Of a stretch of DNA of 64,000 nt, positions 23,032 through 37,619 are shown one piece after another. Both the position numbers and the translations under genes were made by a program. The stretch is from Callaeas wilsoni (taxonomy: Eukaryota > Chordata > Aves > Passeriformes > Callaeidae). The stretch is from NCBI GenBank assembly GCA_013398955.1, contig VWPU01004989.1:1-64000 (forward strand), given 5' to 3'. The first letter of the stretch is position 1, and each line of letters starts with the position of its first letter. Under the pieces are notes generated by a model. The model did not search any database. It saw nothing but the letters and a program-made list of their open reading frames with translations, and was not told the DNA's origin.

Positions 23032-26000
23032 GGGAAAAGGCATCAGCAGTAATGGCTACCTCAGAATCATCTTCTCCTTGCAGTTCTCTGCCCTTACCAC
23101 TCCTCAGAAATTATCCCATAGAAAATTTACATGTTTAAAAAATATAATCCTGATAAATGTCTTGGTCTTTTCCAAAGTTATAAACTGTGGTTGTAGTTGA
23201 AGTTATGTTTAGCAAATAGTTTTTTGTCCCTTACTTACATGTACAATTCATACAGCCAATGCAAAACAATTCAAGCAGAACAGGAATGCTGACTTCATAT
23301 CTTAGCTACAAAAATTATCATAAATAGACTTTCTTAGAGTAACTTTAAAAATCATTTTTATGCCTTATTTGTCAACTGAAAATGAGAGGCTCATTGGCTT
23401 CTAAAGAGTAATAAAACAGTACTCAACATACAGCAATATTATTTATGGAGTTGCAAATTCAAAAGCAATTTTTATTGAATTTTCATGATAATAGAATTTA
23501 GAAAGAAAACAACCAAGCCAAAAGCTCATGGAAATACAGGAGTTATGCTGAAAAGATAGACTCAAAAATAATTTGGCTTTATTTATCTCTTCTTTTTTAG
23601 AAGTAAGTTTATAACAAACATTTAAAATATGTGTTTTCATGATAAAAAAAATGTGTCTAATTGGTAGGTAAAAAAGATGCACAGAGGACCAGGGCTGTTA
23701 TTATAAATATTGCAAGTCAGCATACTATTATATTGAGGCCAAGTCTCAGAGTTGTTCAAGGTAATAAACATTCAAATCACTTTGTTTCATAAATGAGTTC
23801 TTAAACTCAGCAAATTTTAAGACGGAAAGACAGAACTACTACATGGAAAATGTCAATTACTGTCCAGGGAATCTGACAAATGAGTCTGAAATTCAAAATA
23901 GATCAAATTGTCATGAAGAAACTGTAGCAAAACTGATGAAAAAATGAGAATAGGGTAGGCAACCTCCTCTGTCAGGAAGACACTGTCCCTACCATTATCT
24001 CGTAGGTGATAGATGAACATCTCCCTAGAATATACTGACCATATGGATTTGATCTCTTCTAATACTGGTGGAGCTGGAGAAGCTTAACTGACAAGTATAA
24101 ATCTAAATTTAGAGGTCTCAGAGTCAAATAAACCCTCAATCATGCTGACCAGAAAGACTTTCAGGTACTTTTACCATTTACTTCCCAAAATAAATTATAT
24201 AATGCCATAAATGTGAGCTTTCTGCTGCTTCCTTTTTTTCAATCCTGAACTTATTTCTATATTTTTATTTTTCTTTAATTTGTAAACAGTATTTCTTAAG
24301 GAAGTGGAACTGAAATGTTTCTGTGACAACAGTACCTACAGTAACATCCACAGCAACATCCAAAGCCCCAACTTCTGTTTCTCTTAACTGGCTTTTTTAC
24401 CAATTCCCTTTAACTATCACCTCTAATTACAGTGTTTATAATCCTTAAGCACCAATGAAGTCTTACTTTTCTTGTAATACTTGCTGCTGAGCAGAAAAAA
24501 GGGGAAAACAGGATCCTGTTAAAGATTTAACATTCTGTATACTTATTTATCTTAATTTTTATCATTAATAGACTGTTAAGAAAATAATATATTTTGACAT
24601 TAGCAGAATGACAGCTGTTTGCTCTGGTGACTGCTTAAAAATCAGAATCACATTTAACTCTTAATAATATGAGGCAGCTAGTCTGGTTAACATCTTTGCC
24701 CATATAAGTTTATATATTCCATCAAAACTTGCTTTTTATTGTGCTTATTATATCATATCTAATGCGTTAAGACTAACACTAATGCTAATCATTGAGCTTC
24801 AGAGAAAATGATCAAGTGTTTGTGAGTAATAACAGCTCAGTCATAAGTAATAATCTGCTCATTCTCAGTAGGTATTCTGGATACTCTTACTAAAGGAATT
24901 TAAATATTGATAGTCAACATTATGTCTGAATATCACATGAAATACATGAAATATCACTCTATTTCATGTATACAATACTGTAAAACCTTCATTATAATAG
25001 GAGTGATCTAAAAGTAAGAAATGTATCTGAAAATAAATATACATACATTTTGTATATTAACATGCTAATATATCTCTATGGATGTTACTAGATTGAGGTA
25101 ACAGGACTCAGTATTTTCAGAACTTTGGGAATTTCCAAAAGAGTTATTTTACAGGTGTTTTGGCTTTTTGTTTTTTTGTTTTATTGTGTTTTTCTCTAGG
25201 TTTCACATATGTGTGCTATGCATTTTTAAATTGCAAGTCAGTTGTGAGCCAACAAATAGACATACTGTTATCCTGTAACAAAGGTGCAGTACAGTCTGTC
25301 TAAACCAAGTTTCTCAGTGGCATAGTGTTGGACTAATGAAGAGTGTTTTCCTGTGTATATTACCTTGCAGTCTGATTGTGATCTCCCCACAAAAAAGACA
25401 ATCAGTAGGACTGGAAGGGCTGTGGAAGAACAGGACATTACTAAACTCACTGAAAAGCAAAATCCTCTTTTATGATTTTTAAGTAAAAATGCTCTGTAAT
25501 CAGCCAAAGATGTTCTCGATCACAGTTTAGGTCTGCCTCCTGACCACCACACAGCACCCGTGGGAAAGACATCATTTGTCTCATTCTTCTTTCTCTGCAT
25601 ATTTCCTCTGAAAGCTTCAACCACACATAATTCAAGGAAATGAGCTGTATTGTTATTCATTTACCAGGCTTTACGGTCATATAGGCATTAGGTTTTCATT
25701 TAAAAAAACATCTTTTTTTTTCCTTCAAACTGTGATGTGTAGTACATTAAAGCTATTAGGAGGTTTATTAGTTTACCGTAACATTTTACAGTATAACAAA
25801 TTAAATGTATTCTTCAATGCTTTGTCTGATTTTTTGTCATGAACAACGTAACTCTTGCAATAATGCTGAATGAATTCATAATGATTGAACATTTAAAATA
25901 GTGAGAAATAATACATTTTAATTTTTAAGCCTTAATTGTTCATTATGAATCAATTCTAATAATACTGGTAATGTATTCAGCAGATATCCCTGTAGTTGTG

Positions 26001-29000
26001 ATAGGTCTCAGTAATCTGATTACCATATAATTTAATAGACATTTTCCTTATCTTGTTTGTTATGAAAAGCATTATTTTAAAAAGGATCCAAATAATGTTT
26101 TCAAGATTGCTTTTCAAACAATGTTCAAATGTATTTCTCGACTCTATGAGGAGTTCGGAGTAGTCCACACTTAACATACACCAGGAGTCCTAAAGAGACT
26201 TTTACTGTAGTTTATTGCCATTAGGTCTACCAAAGCAGGGATGGCAATTTCAGATTAGTTTAGCTGCCAGAAACACTATTTTCATTCAGAAGATAGACTC
26301 CAACTGACTTCAGAGGAGCAAGTTCAAGACCTTTGTGGGCAAAAAAGCACCTGTGAATAAGAAACTCTCTGGTATAAAAGATTAGCACACTCCTTCCTTG
26401 ACAAGAGAGGTAAGTACTTATCCAAAAACTACATACTTAAAAATCCTTTCTTTGTTTAAATAACTGTCTGCAGCCCTTGACTACACTAGCAATATCTTAA
26501 ACAAGTGTGTAAGTAATGAAGGTCACTCAAGTGTTAAAGGATAATTGCCTAAGGATTTGATTTACAACTCCTCTATCTTGGTGTGCTCAGAGTATCGCTG
26601 TTATTGCATGTAGGCAACAATCTTATTTATCTGAAAATCTGAAGTGGATTAAAGGACAGTTAGAGGAATCTTGGTAATTAAAATGTTTAATAGGGCCACA
26701 CCTCAGACGCATCCTGCATGTATTCGCTAATATTCCATACTGATCATGTGAATAATGGATAACACAAGTTCAGCAAAATAGATATGATTTACAGATGTGC
26801 CAAAACACCAATTACTGGATCAGAAATTACCAGAAAGGATCGCTGAGGCTGAAGATGGGTTACTGGGAAAGATTTAATTCTCTGTGCTCTCCCGAGAGTG
26901 TATACATCTAAAGAAAGAATGGCAGCATTTTCAAAACAGAAGTCAGAACAATTGCAAAATGAATCAAAAAACTTTCATTTTCTTTACTGAGTCACTTAAT
27001 GTTTTAACAGAATAAGTCTTTTACACAAGACACTGGGTAGAAAGCTTCCTTTTGGGAGAAAAACTTCATATACGTGGATTCATTTATCACAAGATTACAG
27101 TAATTCAGTGGGTTTGAATTAAGGGTTAACAGATTAGCACATATAGAATCCAGTCCAAGAAGACTGTGCTAAACAGAATTATTGACCTCCACAAGTGTCT
27201 GTCTTGCTCTTTGTGAATCTGAAAGATTTCAGTAATTCCTATTATAGATCTGACCTTTTACTTACGTCCAACAGAGATAAACCAGAAAATAAATTCCATG
27301 CTCTCTAAAAAACTTCATCAGTTTTTACTTTGTATTGTGCAAGTACGTATGTATCATCCATGTAGTATGTGCATACCCAGTACATATGGAATTTAAACAG
27401 TGCAGTATAAAGTGATGGTTTTAATGTTTTCAAATGTCTTACATGAATGGTTTATGCCATATAATTCACAGTGCAAAAAGTAAGAATGTATGGTGCCAAA
27501 AAGTTGTTAAAAGGTAGCTAAGAGAAACTACAACACCTGTGAAGATTTTATTTGATTTTGAAAAATGAAAAAATCATTCAATCACTGAAAAATGTTCATT
27601 TTAGCATACAAAAATGTAGAACCTCTTTAGAAGTAGTGGATTGAAAACCTAAACTCTATTGTCTTCTTAAAAAGAGAATCTTTGGGAGTCAACATTTTAA
27701 ATTTCTTAAATAAATAGTTAAATGTTTACAATATTCTGTACCAAGCCTACTATTAGAAAAATCTCATAGACTCTGCATGAATTTCACTCACGGTCCTCGC
27801 TCTGAACATCCCCAAAGCTTTTTTTATCTGCTGTAAAATAGGTATTTTTTGGCCTTGGCCTGTGAGCTTAACTCATACGTAGACAGTATGAACTTTGAAA
27901 AGTTCTACCCAAATAACAATTTAAACAGTCATAATATACAGAAATAAACAACACTTTTGAAGGAAAACAAGATCATATCTGATATTATATTACTATAGAG
28001 TTTATTAGCTATAAACAATGTCTCTTAATGAGAATATTCACTTAGATTTTTTTTTAATAAAGTAAACTAAGTGGTTATAGTGAAATGCAAACAATCAATG
28101 ACTTTTGGTTTCTCATAACTCTCAGTGTCTACCTCTTAGCTTAACAGTTTACATGTGGCAGTACCTCATTCACCAGCATTGTTTCCCAGGCACAATCATC
28201 ATAAAGACAAACACCCAAAATTCCCCAAAAGGAAACTTTCTACTTTCAAATTCTTGTCACCCTTGAATGTGCAATCACGTGTTGCTATCTTATGTGATGC
28301 CTCCAGAGATCTTAAGGCTTGGAGCATGTGAGCCACTGCTGACTTAAGCTCCTGACTCCAATGCTTAGATTCAAAGTGTCACATAAAATCTGATCTTCTC
28401 TCCTTTTGTGCAGATATACTCTTGCATATATTTTCAGAGAGTTCCTCTGTCTGATAAACAGTTAACAGCTGAAGTTAAGATTTAGAGAGTTATTATTGGT
28501 ACATCAAAGGATTGCTAAATGAGATTTCTGTGTACTGCACTGAATGCCCATGAACAATTTGTTAAATCCAATAGGTCAACCATACAAAGCAAAGTAACTT
28601 GTGTAAAATTTGCAATTCCGGATCTACAGATTTATAAACATCATAAAATGGTGTTAAAATACCCCACTGATTTACTCTAGCTCATACCACAAAAACTACA
28701 ATAAAAAGCCATCATTAAATTGTCAGAACAATGACAGTATTTGTGTCCTCATTACTAAATAAAGTATCAAAAGTTCTAGGCTCCACATAGCAAAGACCTT
28801 TGTAAGCGAAATTAATTCACACGGAGTTTGAAGTACGTTCTTCAGCTACAGCTGACCACATCTGCTACTGAGAAACCTGTTATCCTTTTCAAACTACTGC
28901 TGGTTAATTTCAATATTGTATAAGACAAGGAGAGTTTTTGCAAATCGAGTGGTAACCATAATATTTTCTTGCATTATGTTGCACACATCCCATATATATG

Positions 29001-29005
29001 CACTC

Positions 29006-29021
29006 ATATATATATATATAT
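29006..29021. repeat. (AT)8 microsatellite
   Basis: Eight uninterrupted AT dinucleotides, just after a CATATATATGC palindrome. Confidence 0.9.
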
Positions 29022-31269
29022 CCACACGTTTATGCATTCACTGTATGTTCAGTGTGTGCATGTGTGCATTAATAAACACAGGTTCGTTTTTATATACCGT
29101 AAGTCTTCAAGATTCTCTGCAGAACAAAGATCTTAGTTTATTATTGTTGTTTCCCCTGACTGTTTGGCATGGTGGAATTTATTCTCATATTGTGTATGTG
29201 TGACTAATGATGCAATTCACTTTCTTATTAGTCTTGCAGACAATAAGTATATATTTTAATTTTGACTGTTATATTTTTTTCACAAAGGCAAGAGCTGCAT
29301 GTTAACTTAAGAGTTCTGGTATAAGTCTTCTATTTCAGTTATGCGAACATCTAGAACTTGGAGAGGATATTTATTCAGGTTTGGCTTAACATGATAACAT
29401 TCAAAGCTTGTCACTTGTAGTGAATCTGATGAAAAAAAGACATACATACAAGTTAAACATATATCAGAACAATTCATATTGTCTAATTCAAACACTTAGT
29501 ATGGATAACTAACGTTTGGAAGACCAGGTCCTCAGCAGTGTAATTCACTTTGTAAAAAACCCCAAAACCTGCCAGCTGCCAAACATGCATGGTCTTGATT
29601 GTCCCTTTCAGAGAACAGAGATTTTGGGGCATCTCTGAGGCCTGGATTCCCCACAAAGTACTTAAAGATTGTGTGGTCTATAGCTACGTGTTTCTTGTTT
29701 TATATTCTTTTTATCAGAGAAAAAGCTAGTATAGGTGCTAAAAAGATGTTAGAAAAAAAATTGAAAAAGTTTTAATAATGTAAAACTGAAGATTCCCTGA
29801 TGTATCTGAATATACTGTATCATTAAAAAAAAGTATTTTAGCTGTTAGAAGGGAAATTGGCAACTCCCCCATGTATGTCACTGAATCTCTATTCTTTTAT
29901 GTTCCCACACCAGCATAGAGTCAGATCTTGCATTTGAACCACAATTTCTTACAGCACATGTGCAAAAGAAAACAGATTTTAGAACAGATTTAAGGGGGAT
30001 GTAGGGAAGGGGATACGACACAGGCGTCTACATGTTTTTCTTACTGTACAACCATTTTTCTTGGATAGAAAATGGAATTACAGTCTGTGGACAAAGCATT
30101 CAGGAGACACATCACTCCTTTAGAAAAATAAGTGAGGGAGTAATGACTAAGGTCTTTTTGGATAGATGGTATTTGAGTAGTTGTTTGTGCATTTGCTACT
30201 GAGATATATGATTTAAAGGAAGGACATAAAACTGGACCTATGTGTTTGTCGTTGTTTGTCACTTAGTTTCTCGTCAGCTTCTCTTTCTACACCTCCAGTG
30301 CAACACAACAGGATACTGCTGATCATGGAAGCCAAGCTCTCAACCAGACACCACCTCCATTGGAATCCAAGTGCAACAGAGTCTCTTGCCCTCCATGGGA
30401 GAAGAATGGAAAGACACAGGTTCTATTTAAGTATGATAAGGAATTTGTGTTTAAGTATGGAAAGTTTCAGAGGCAATGTTTGCATGAATGTACAAATACA
30501 TTTTAGAAGACTGATCTGGAAAATGTGTCATGTGGGGAAAACAGGGAGTTTGAATGCTTGTTCTAACTAAACTGACAGCTTGGCCTTGTATGCCTCTCCT
30601 AAAATGATATGATAAACAATTCATTGTGCACTCTCGCAGTGCAGGTGCTGTGAAGACCTGTGAGGATCTGACAGACCTTACTTGACTAAAGTGTATAAAA
30701 ACACCCATGAAAGCCATTCTGTACAGCTGCGAAGTTCAGGAAGCTTTGTAAAATGAAAATATTATATTTTTACTGTTATACCAATTTATAATTTAATATT
30801 CAATTTTTTCAAATCCCCACTGGCAGATATATGTGGTTTTATTTTAAAAATTATATTTAAATATGTAGATGTGACTTTCTTTTGCATACGATGTAGATTC
30901 CAGTTAAATTTGTCTGTTTTCTTTATATTCTGTATGGAAACTTTTGAACAGAACCTAAGTGAATCATCTTTAGGAAGTGAAAACTGATGTCTGACAACTT
31001 TAAAAGTTGCTGTTGCTGGCTAGTAGTCAAAATCTTAGTCTATTTAATCATAAGCTTCTGTTTTATGCAAAGCTTTTTATGAAATATTTACATGTACTAC
31101 TTAAGCACATATATTCTTGCATGACATATAGTTGCCATTTTTTGTATCTTTCCAAATTAACAATATGGAAATCAACATGAGGCAGACCACAACCTGGTTT
31201 TCCTCTCTGGGAGGCCTCTTACTGTGCATCAGAGTAGCTACATTTCATGTGCATTTTTTCTTCTTGCAG

Positions 31270-31328
31270 ATGGACTCAAATCACACGAATACCGTTTGAC
31301 AGGTGCATTTTCTGCTTGGCTTGAACAG
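31270..31328 (+). other. Possible 59-base internal exon
   Basis: A strong acceptor (TTTTTTCTTCTTGCAG ending at 31269) is followed by 59 bases open in the frame GGA CTC AAA TCA. It ends in GAACAG before GTAGAA at 31329. The conceptual 19-residue peptide (GLKSHEYRLTGAFSAWLEQ) is balanced in composition, unlike most chance frames here. Entry would split a codon after its first base and exit would be between codons. Against it: the donor is poor beyond GTAG, the peptide matches nothing I recognise, and no partner exon was seen in the window. It could be a cassette exon, an lncRNA exon, or chance. Confidence 0.15.
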
Positions 31329-32272
31329 GTAGAACATTTAGTCTACATTCTGCATGGCGGACTCTCATCATCCTCTTGCAGATCTCTGTAACTATCCTTG
31401 TACATTGCAAAGACAAAGTAATGATCATATGAGTATAACAATGATTTACATTTCAGTTCTTTCCACTTGTAAATCTGTTTTAAAGTAGAGACATGTGAAA
31501 GGAGATCCAAAAGCAGGACAACTTTTACAATGTGTAATGCAAAATGCAACAGAAAGTACTCGGCTTCCTCAGCAAGCACCAAGAAAGGCTTGTTAGCAAA
31601 TCAAGTGGTCAAACATCAGGCAGTGAAAAGAGCAAGTTAAACTAAAGGGCAGTAGCAGCACAAGAGTAGGTGAAAACAAACGGTCAGTGAATAGAGATGG
31701 AAAGTCATAAGGAGAACGATGTAGAAGAATAAGATCATGAAACAATTTTCTAAGTAGGAATCAACACAGCATTATCTACTTTGAAGGCAGCATTCATTTA
31801 GTGCTTGAAACATTACATAAGGTGAATATCAACATTAGACCTGAAGAGCATGAAACTGTGTTAACTAAGCCTCCAAGGAAGTGGAGAGTCTTGCAAATCC
31901 CAGCAACCTTGTTATTTGTCTTGTTTATAAACAGAAGGTCTTAAGAGCTTCCATGAAGTAAGACAGTGATCAGTTTTCAGTTTCAACCACAAGTCAACTG
32001 TATGTTTGTGATGCTTCATAGCCATCTAGTAATTTTTCCTCCATAATATTTTGTTCAGCATGGGTAATATGCAACCAACCAAAAAAATAAAATATGTCTC
32101 ACTTCATTTGGAAAGAAGTCCACAGATAATTTTCTACATAATATTATTGAACTCATTACAAGAATTTGCATTGAAAAAACTATACGTTTTCAAAGCTATG
32201 TAAGCTTGTAGAAATATTCTTCAAATGAGTAGTTGTTATAGAAGCAGGTTAGACTGTACCTAGGATGCTGAA

Positions 32273-32294
32273 AAAACCTTTACAAAACCTTTAC
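32273..32294 (+). repeat. Exact tandem duplication, 11-bp unit x2
   Basis: AAAACCTTTAC is repeated without spacer (32273-32283 and 32284-32294). Small slippage-type event. Confidence 0.9.
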
Positions 32295-33749
32295 AAAAAA
32301 TAGTCGTTCAACATTCATGAAAATTATTTAAATTCATTTCACCCTATTTACAAGTTCAGACAGAGTAATTTGGATCACTGTCTTTAGTAGAAAAAGCATT
32401 TCCTCATAATGTTTGTAGGTTTCAACACAACACAAATAGTTACTACTTCTTTAAAAATATGACATAATATTAGCAGTAAAACCAAAATACAAATGCTTAT
32501 TTGAAAGGTAATATTTATAGATTTCATATTTTTTACATGTGGGAATGTAGAACCCATTTCAAATGTGACTCTAAACCTGAACTGTACCAAATGATGACAT
32601 ATTTTTTTCTACTGAGAATATAATGATTACATTTAATGATATAAATATCAATTTGAAAAAGCCTGATTTCAAGAATTGTTTTCTGAACAAGATCCAATTA
32701 ATGATCAGATATGTAGTGTAATAAAATAACATCTAATCAATACAAATCAAGTATATATAAATATACATATAGGTTAACAGAAAATATGACAGAAAAGTTG
32801 TTCAAAAAGCACACCAACTTGAAGGAAAGGCTCTATTGGTTTCCACATAAATATAAAACAGGGCCATTAGGCCATCTTATTAGGGATATAAAAGCAGTGC
32901 ATCTAAAGTCATATGGACTGAGGTAGTTTGGTTTACAACTTCAGAGGTTTTTGGTACAACTACAGTCAAATCTGATTATAAAAATTTCTGTACTGAAGTT
33001 AACCAGAAAATCTAAACCTCATTTTCAGTTCTATTATTCAGTCCAAGAAACTGCCAAGCGTGATGTGTCTAATATTGTTGGCTCTACTGTATATTGAAAT
33101 ACATAAATGCAAATGAACTGACTAGTCATGAATTGCAAAACAGCTAATAATATATTGCTAAAGGGATGTTTTCCTTGTTATGCTTCCTATGAGAATCTCA
33201 TTCCTTGGAATGCCATTCAGAGTATATGGTATTTACCTATCAATCTACCTTGAAAAGGAGGTTTTTAAATCTCTGATACTGGAGGTACTTATATACATAG
33301 TATTGGTACAGTTTTTCCTAAAGTTTTTTCATGCTCCTAATCACCAGAGCATCAAAGTAACTGACTGTGCAGCTGGACAAAAAAATCTGAAGGTAGCATA
33401 TTTGATTGGAGTATCAACACACTAAGAGATTAAATGGACTTTCAAAGACAGGCAGCAAGCCTTTTATTATTCTTTAGAGAATTTGAGCAGAATTCTGCTT
33501 CCCTGAAAATCGTTGTGTCATCCTTCCTCTTGATTTAGTAGCTGATTCTAAAGTCAAATATTAGATACAGCTACACAGTCTTTGGGGAAAAAATGTGGAA
33601 GCAGGTTTGGAACATGGCTAAAGGCATTTATCTGGAATTTACAGCAGCTGAATACAATCAAGATCATAAAGACTTCTACTTCTAGAAATTCTGAAAATTT
33701 AATCATGGAAACACCATGTGCTATTTTGAAAGGATTCCACAAGTCATGT

Positions 33750-33990
33750 GTTCGTTGGTGACGGTTTCTCGGATGTGAATCTGCTGAGCCGAAACTGCTG
33801 TTGGAAACACAGCCTGGCCCTGACCCCTGGTGCATGGCAGCATCCAGCAAATCCTGCACCCTGCACACATGCCACACGCTCTGCCCAGCAGCTCTACTCC
33901 GTCTTACTACTTCAATTTGATCTTCTGTTCACTCCTGCTCCCATCACCTCAGTGCGCACAGGACAGAACATCCCAGAACAGGAAGCACAG
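33750..33990. other. G+C-richer island of unknown nature
   Basis: About 240 bases stand out from the AT-rich surroundings, with several CpGs (for example near 33757, 33771 and 33791) and CAGCAGCTCTACTCCG-like codon texture. Both strands are open for more than 100 codons (plus 33748-34074, minus 33554-33877), as expected when stop codons become rare. Neither product resembles a known protein. It may be a decayed retrocopy, an exon of an unfamiliar gene, an old transposon piece or a regulatory island. Confidence 0.3.
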
Positions 33991-36900
33991 CAGTCTGACA
34001 TGATTCATGGTACCAAAAGGCCCTGGTCTCAGGATGCAGGAGCAAGAAAATGGCAGTACTTGTCAAATGTATAAATGGAAAATCAGCATTCAAACAGTTT
34101 AGCAAATACAATAAGTAAATGTAGAAGTTAGTAAAAACTAGCCAAAAAAAAAAAAAAATAGAAATTACAGGATTCAGTTTAATATTCTGGGTTACACAGG
34201 TGCTCACTCACCCTCTTTACAGTGCCTTTAAGGACAGCATAGCTTTAGATATCTACACATTTTTTTCTGCATCAAAGCACTTCCCTTGGGCAGTGCTCAA
34301 AAGGAAATAAAAGAAAAATTTCTTGCTTATCCTTACTCTGTGACTCTCGGGAGTATTTTTACTTGTCAAAAGGTTTCATTTTTCTTTTTATATCTTCTGC
34401 TGACTAGTGCTCTGCACTCTTCTACTTTGCTTTTGTCTTCTCGTCTCTTCTAAACCCCCCCCATAAGATGCAATTTGCCACTGTCAGAATTTCAAAGCCC
34501 TTCTGCAGATAAAATAATTGTGAGCAGTTTGACTGGCACTGCTGTGGTAATGCTGTTGAACCCTGCTAGATGTTAGAAAGGAAATAAATAGTTAGAGCTC
34601 AGAAAAAAAAACGAAATGAACAAGTTTTCAAAGGTGTCCCACTAAGAATGATACAGATGTCTCTGAGTAACAAACAAAAAATGTCAAATAAGCAGCTAAG
34701 AAAGAAAAAAGTAACAAATTGGAACATCAGCACTTTTAAGCTTTTTCCAGAAATGAAAGTATCATATGTGAAAAATCTCTTTGAGGTCTGATGACAACCA
34801 AATATGCACAAACTTATGCAGAGGTTGCTCCATTACAGCAGCTTTCTATTCTCCTGTTGGAATACATGAGTGACCTTAAATGACCTTCATGTTCTTCTAT
34901 GGTTCTGGGCCTGCTACAATTTTGACATAGAGAGACAGAGATTCTTTTTAAATTTCATATTTGGACCCCAGCTTTTTGAAGACGAATAGAAATAAACATC
35001 AGAGATCTTGCTATTCTGCATTTATTTACCTTTGGGGAAAAGTTTGTCACTTCATACCCACTTTGAAGTTGTGAGTTTATATACATGCTCAAACTGGTGT
35101 GGTCTAAGAAGTTACCACTCAACAGCTAAGGTGGATTAACTGGAGTGATACATGTTCTTACCCAGTTTCAAATAAAAACTAATTTTAGTTGAAGAGAAAG
35201 GTATTTTGTAATAGATACTTATTCTTTTTCCCCCTATCTGTTATATCCTTAGATTTTAATTTAAAACCCCTAATTTTTCAAGTTATATAACTATATTCTT
35301 TTACCATATCTCCTCCTTTATGTGACTTACAGTAAATCTTGGTTTATCATAATAATTAAAAAACAGACAAGAAGCACTCAATTCTAGTTATTTCTTCTGT
35401 GTTATTCCGTTAATCATTCCTACATCCATCCCTCTTCCTCACTGCTAAGAGGAGGGACCTCTACTTCTGCCATACAGACCTGAACAATATAAATTAGAAC
35501 CTCCTATTCTTAATAGTATTGGCTTCTTTGAAGGCACATTTGTAAGAATGGATGTAGATTCTTGCTGCTTTTTGAGGCAAATGCCAATTTTTATTCCTCA
35601 GTTTAAAACAGGCAATTTTTCTGAGAGGAAATAAAAGGGAGGAGGAAGAAAATAAGGAAATTTTGGATAGTCTTCCAAAATGACATATAGAAATCCTTTT
35701 CCTAGTGTCACTGGCCAGCACACATAATTACATTGATGTTGGTGTAATAGAAATATGTGCTCTCATCTCTGAGTGCTCTAACAGAGCATAGCTGACCCCT
35801 GAATTAACAACAGATTCTTATCATCCTGATGAATGCATAATAAGTGAACTGACAGCATGTCAAATATTTTCACAATTCTCAAGTTCTGCAGTAATCACTC
35901 TGGAAATGCTCTTTGTTCTAAATAAATGCTCCTTGTTCTAAAGTAAGAAAACTGAATGTCAAAATGTGTATTTTACTGTGAACCTTCTGGTTTGAGTTTT
36001 CTTTTTTTATTTTTTTTTTCCTTGCTTATACTTACAATATTTTAATATTTTTTCTGCATATTTTTGAGGGCTGCTTACCTCTGATAAAATAGAAATCCAG
36101 ATTTTAAAAAAAAGCATTCATAATAACTATTTGGTGTATTTTGCACATAGCTTAAAAAATGGGAGGAGAGATATGTTTTAAACAGCCTGGCATCTTTTCC
36201 CAATGATGCTTCATGCTGCAGCCCAACACACAGGCATTAGACCATTATATCATGGGTAAGAAATTAGAGTATTTCAGGTCTGTTGAACACTGTGAATGTT
36301 TTACAGTTGATTAGATTAGACTGCTAAAATGCAGGTGGTTTTCTATGCTGAAAAAAATCCAGTGTTTAGTTGTCCTCAAATTCTTTCACCTGTGCCGATT
36401 TCTCATCTAGTGAATAAAATAACCCACATCAGTTAGCACATGGCCTGTTAATATGCAGTGCCATCATGATTATGCTGTTTTGTTTACAAGAGAATGCTGG
36501 GGTTTTTTTTTTTCTTTTTTGCCTTTTTTTTCAAGAAAACCATGTTTTAAATAGCTTGGGTAGGCAGCTTTTTAATTAGAAGACTCCCGTACTACACAAA
36601 GAAAGAAAATGTGTTTCTAGTAGCAACAGCGATTGTGTGGAATACATTAAAGGAATAAGCTGAGTAAACCAGCATAAATTTTTCACAGTCAATTCACAAA
36701 ACTATCAGTAAAGAAGTAACCTCTCCAAATAACTTTGAAGAAAACATAAATCTTTAAGAAAACAATCCACAGATAAACTTGCTCTTTTAGGTTTCAGTTT
36801 TTGTACAGACAGTCCTGCAGTGCTGACCTAATGGTCAGCAATATGACAAAAGAAAACTTCCTTCTTTTCCAGTACTTTGAGATGTTAGGATAATTATCCA

Positions 36901-37619
36901 TAGTCTGATGCACAGAAATAATTCTAAATGTAGTAGTTTTGGTCTCCACAATAATATCAACTTCATTTGAAAGAAGATTCTTTAGTCATAAATCTAAGAC
37001 CAAAGAAGACAGAAGAATAGTTATAAAATGGATTCTGGGAGGAAAACAAGTAAGTTTCCACATCCTGCAGTGAGACATATGTAAATATGTTGGATAATCA
37101 TTGAATGAAAAAATGGTGACCACAAAAAATACATGAATTGAAAAGGAACCTTTGATTCTGCTGCACATAATTGCTTGTTTTGCTCACATCCAGATTCAGA
37201 CAATTTTTGTTTGGTTTCTCAGCACCCTGACTTGCATTTTCAGCCTCACAGAAAGCAAGCAGTATTTGTGAACCAGTGTCTGTAGCTGACTACTCAGCTG
37301 TCCTTCAGGACAAGAAAGCATAAAGTTGAACAGTATAGAAGATTCAGTTGGTCAAAGTACTCTCAATGTCAGTGTTGGTTTTAGGTGATTCTGGATTTAG
37401 GCAGTTTCCAGATGCTTGTTTTCTCTTAATAGCCAACTCCAAGTGATTTCTGCTTTGCAAACAGGATTTTGGAGAGTTCAGTCATCCATTTTCTTAATTT
37501 TTTTTCTGAAATTGACTATTTAAGATGAGTAACAGATGGTTCTGGATTAAAAAAATTGGATTTAAAAATATTTGGATTCTCCCCATTGTGTCTTTATTCC
37601 TGTTCTTATACACAAAGAA

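Larger units (their letters stand above)
23032..37618. other. Unique non-coding DNA, 14.6 kb without a recognised gene
   Basis: AT-rich DNA with no recognised transposon. Listed separately are a TA repeat at 29006, a possible exon at 31270, a tandem duplication at 32273 and a G+C-richer island at 33750. A TATAAAAG at 26373-26380 lies about 30 bases before a perfect donor (GAGAGGTAAGTA near 26405), with no exon-like sequence between. Poly-A at 34144-34158 and T-rich tracts near 36010 and 36492 lack transposon bodies. Open stretches of 60-108 codons resemble no protein family I know. Confidence 0.5.

Noticed and set aside
26373..26416. TATA box with first exon and donor
   Set aside because: Only about 25 bases lie between the expected start and the donor, with no supporting promoter elements.
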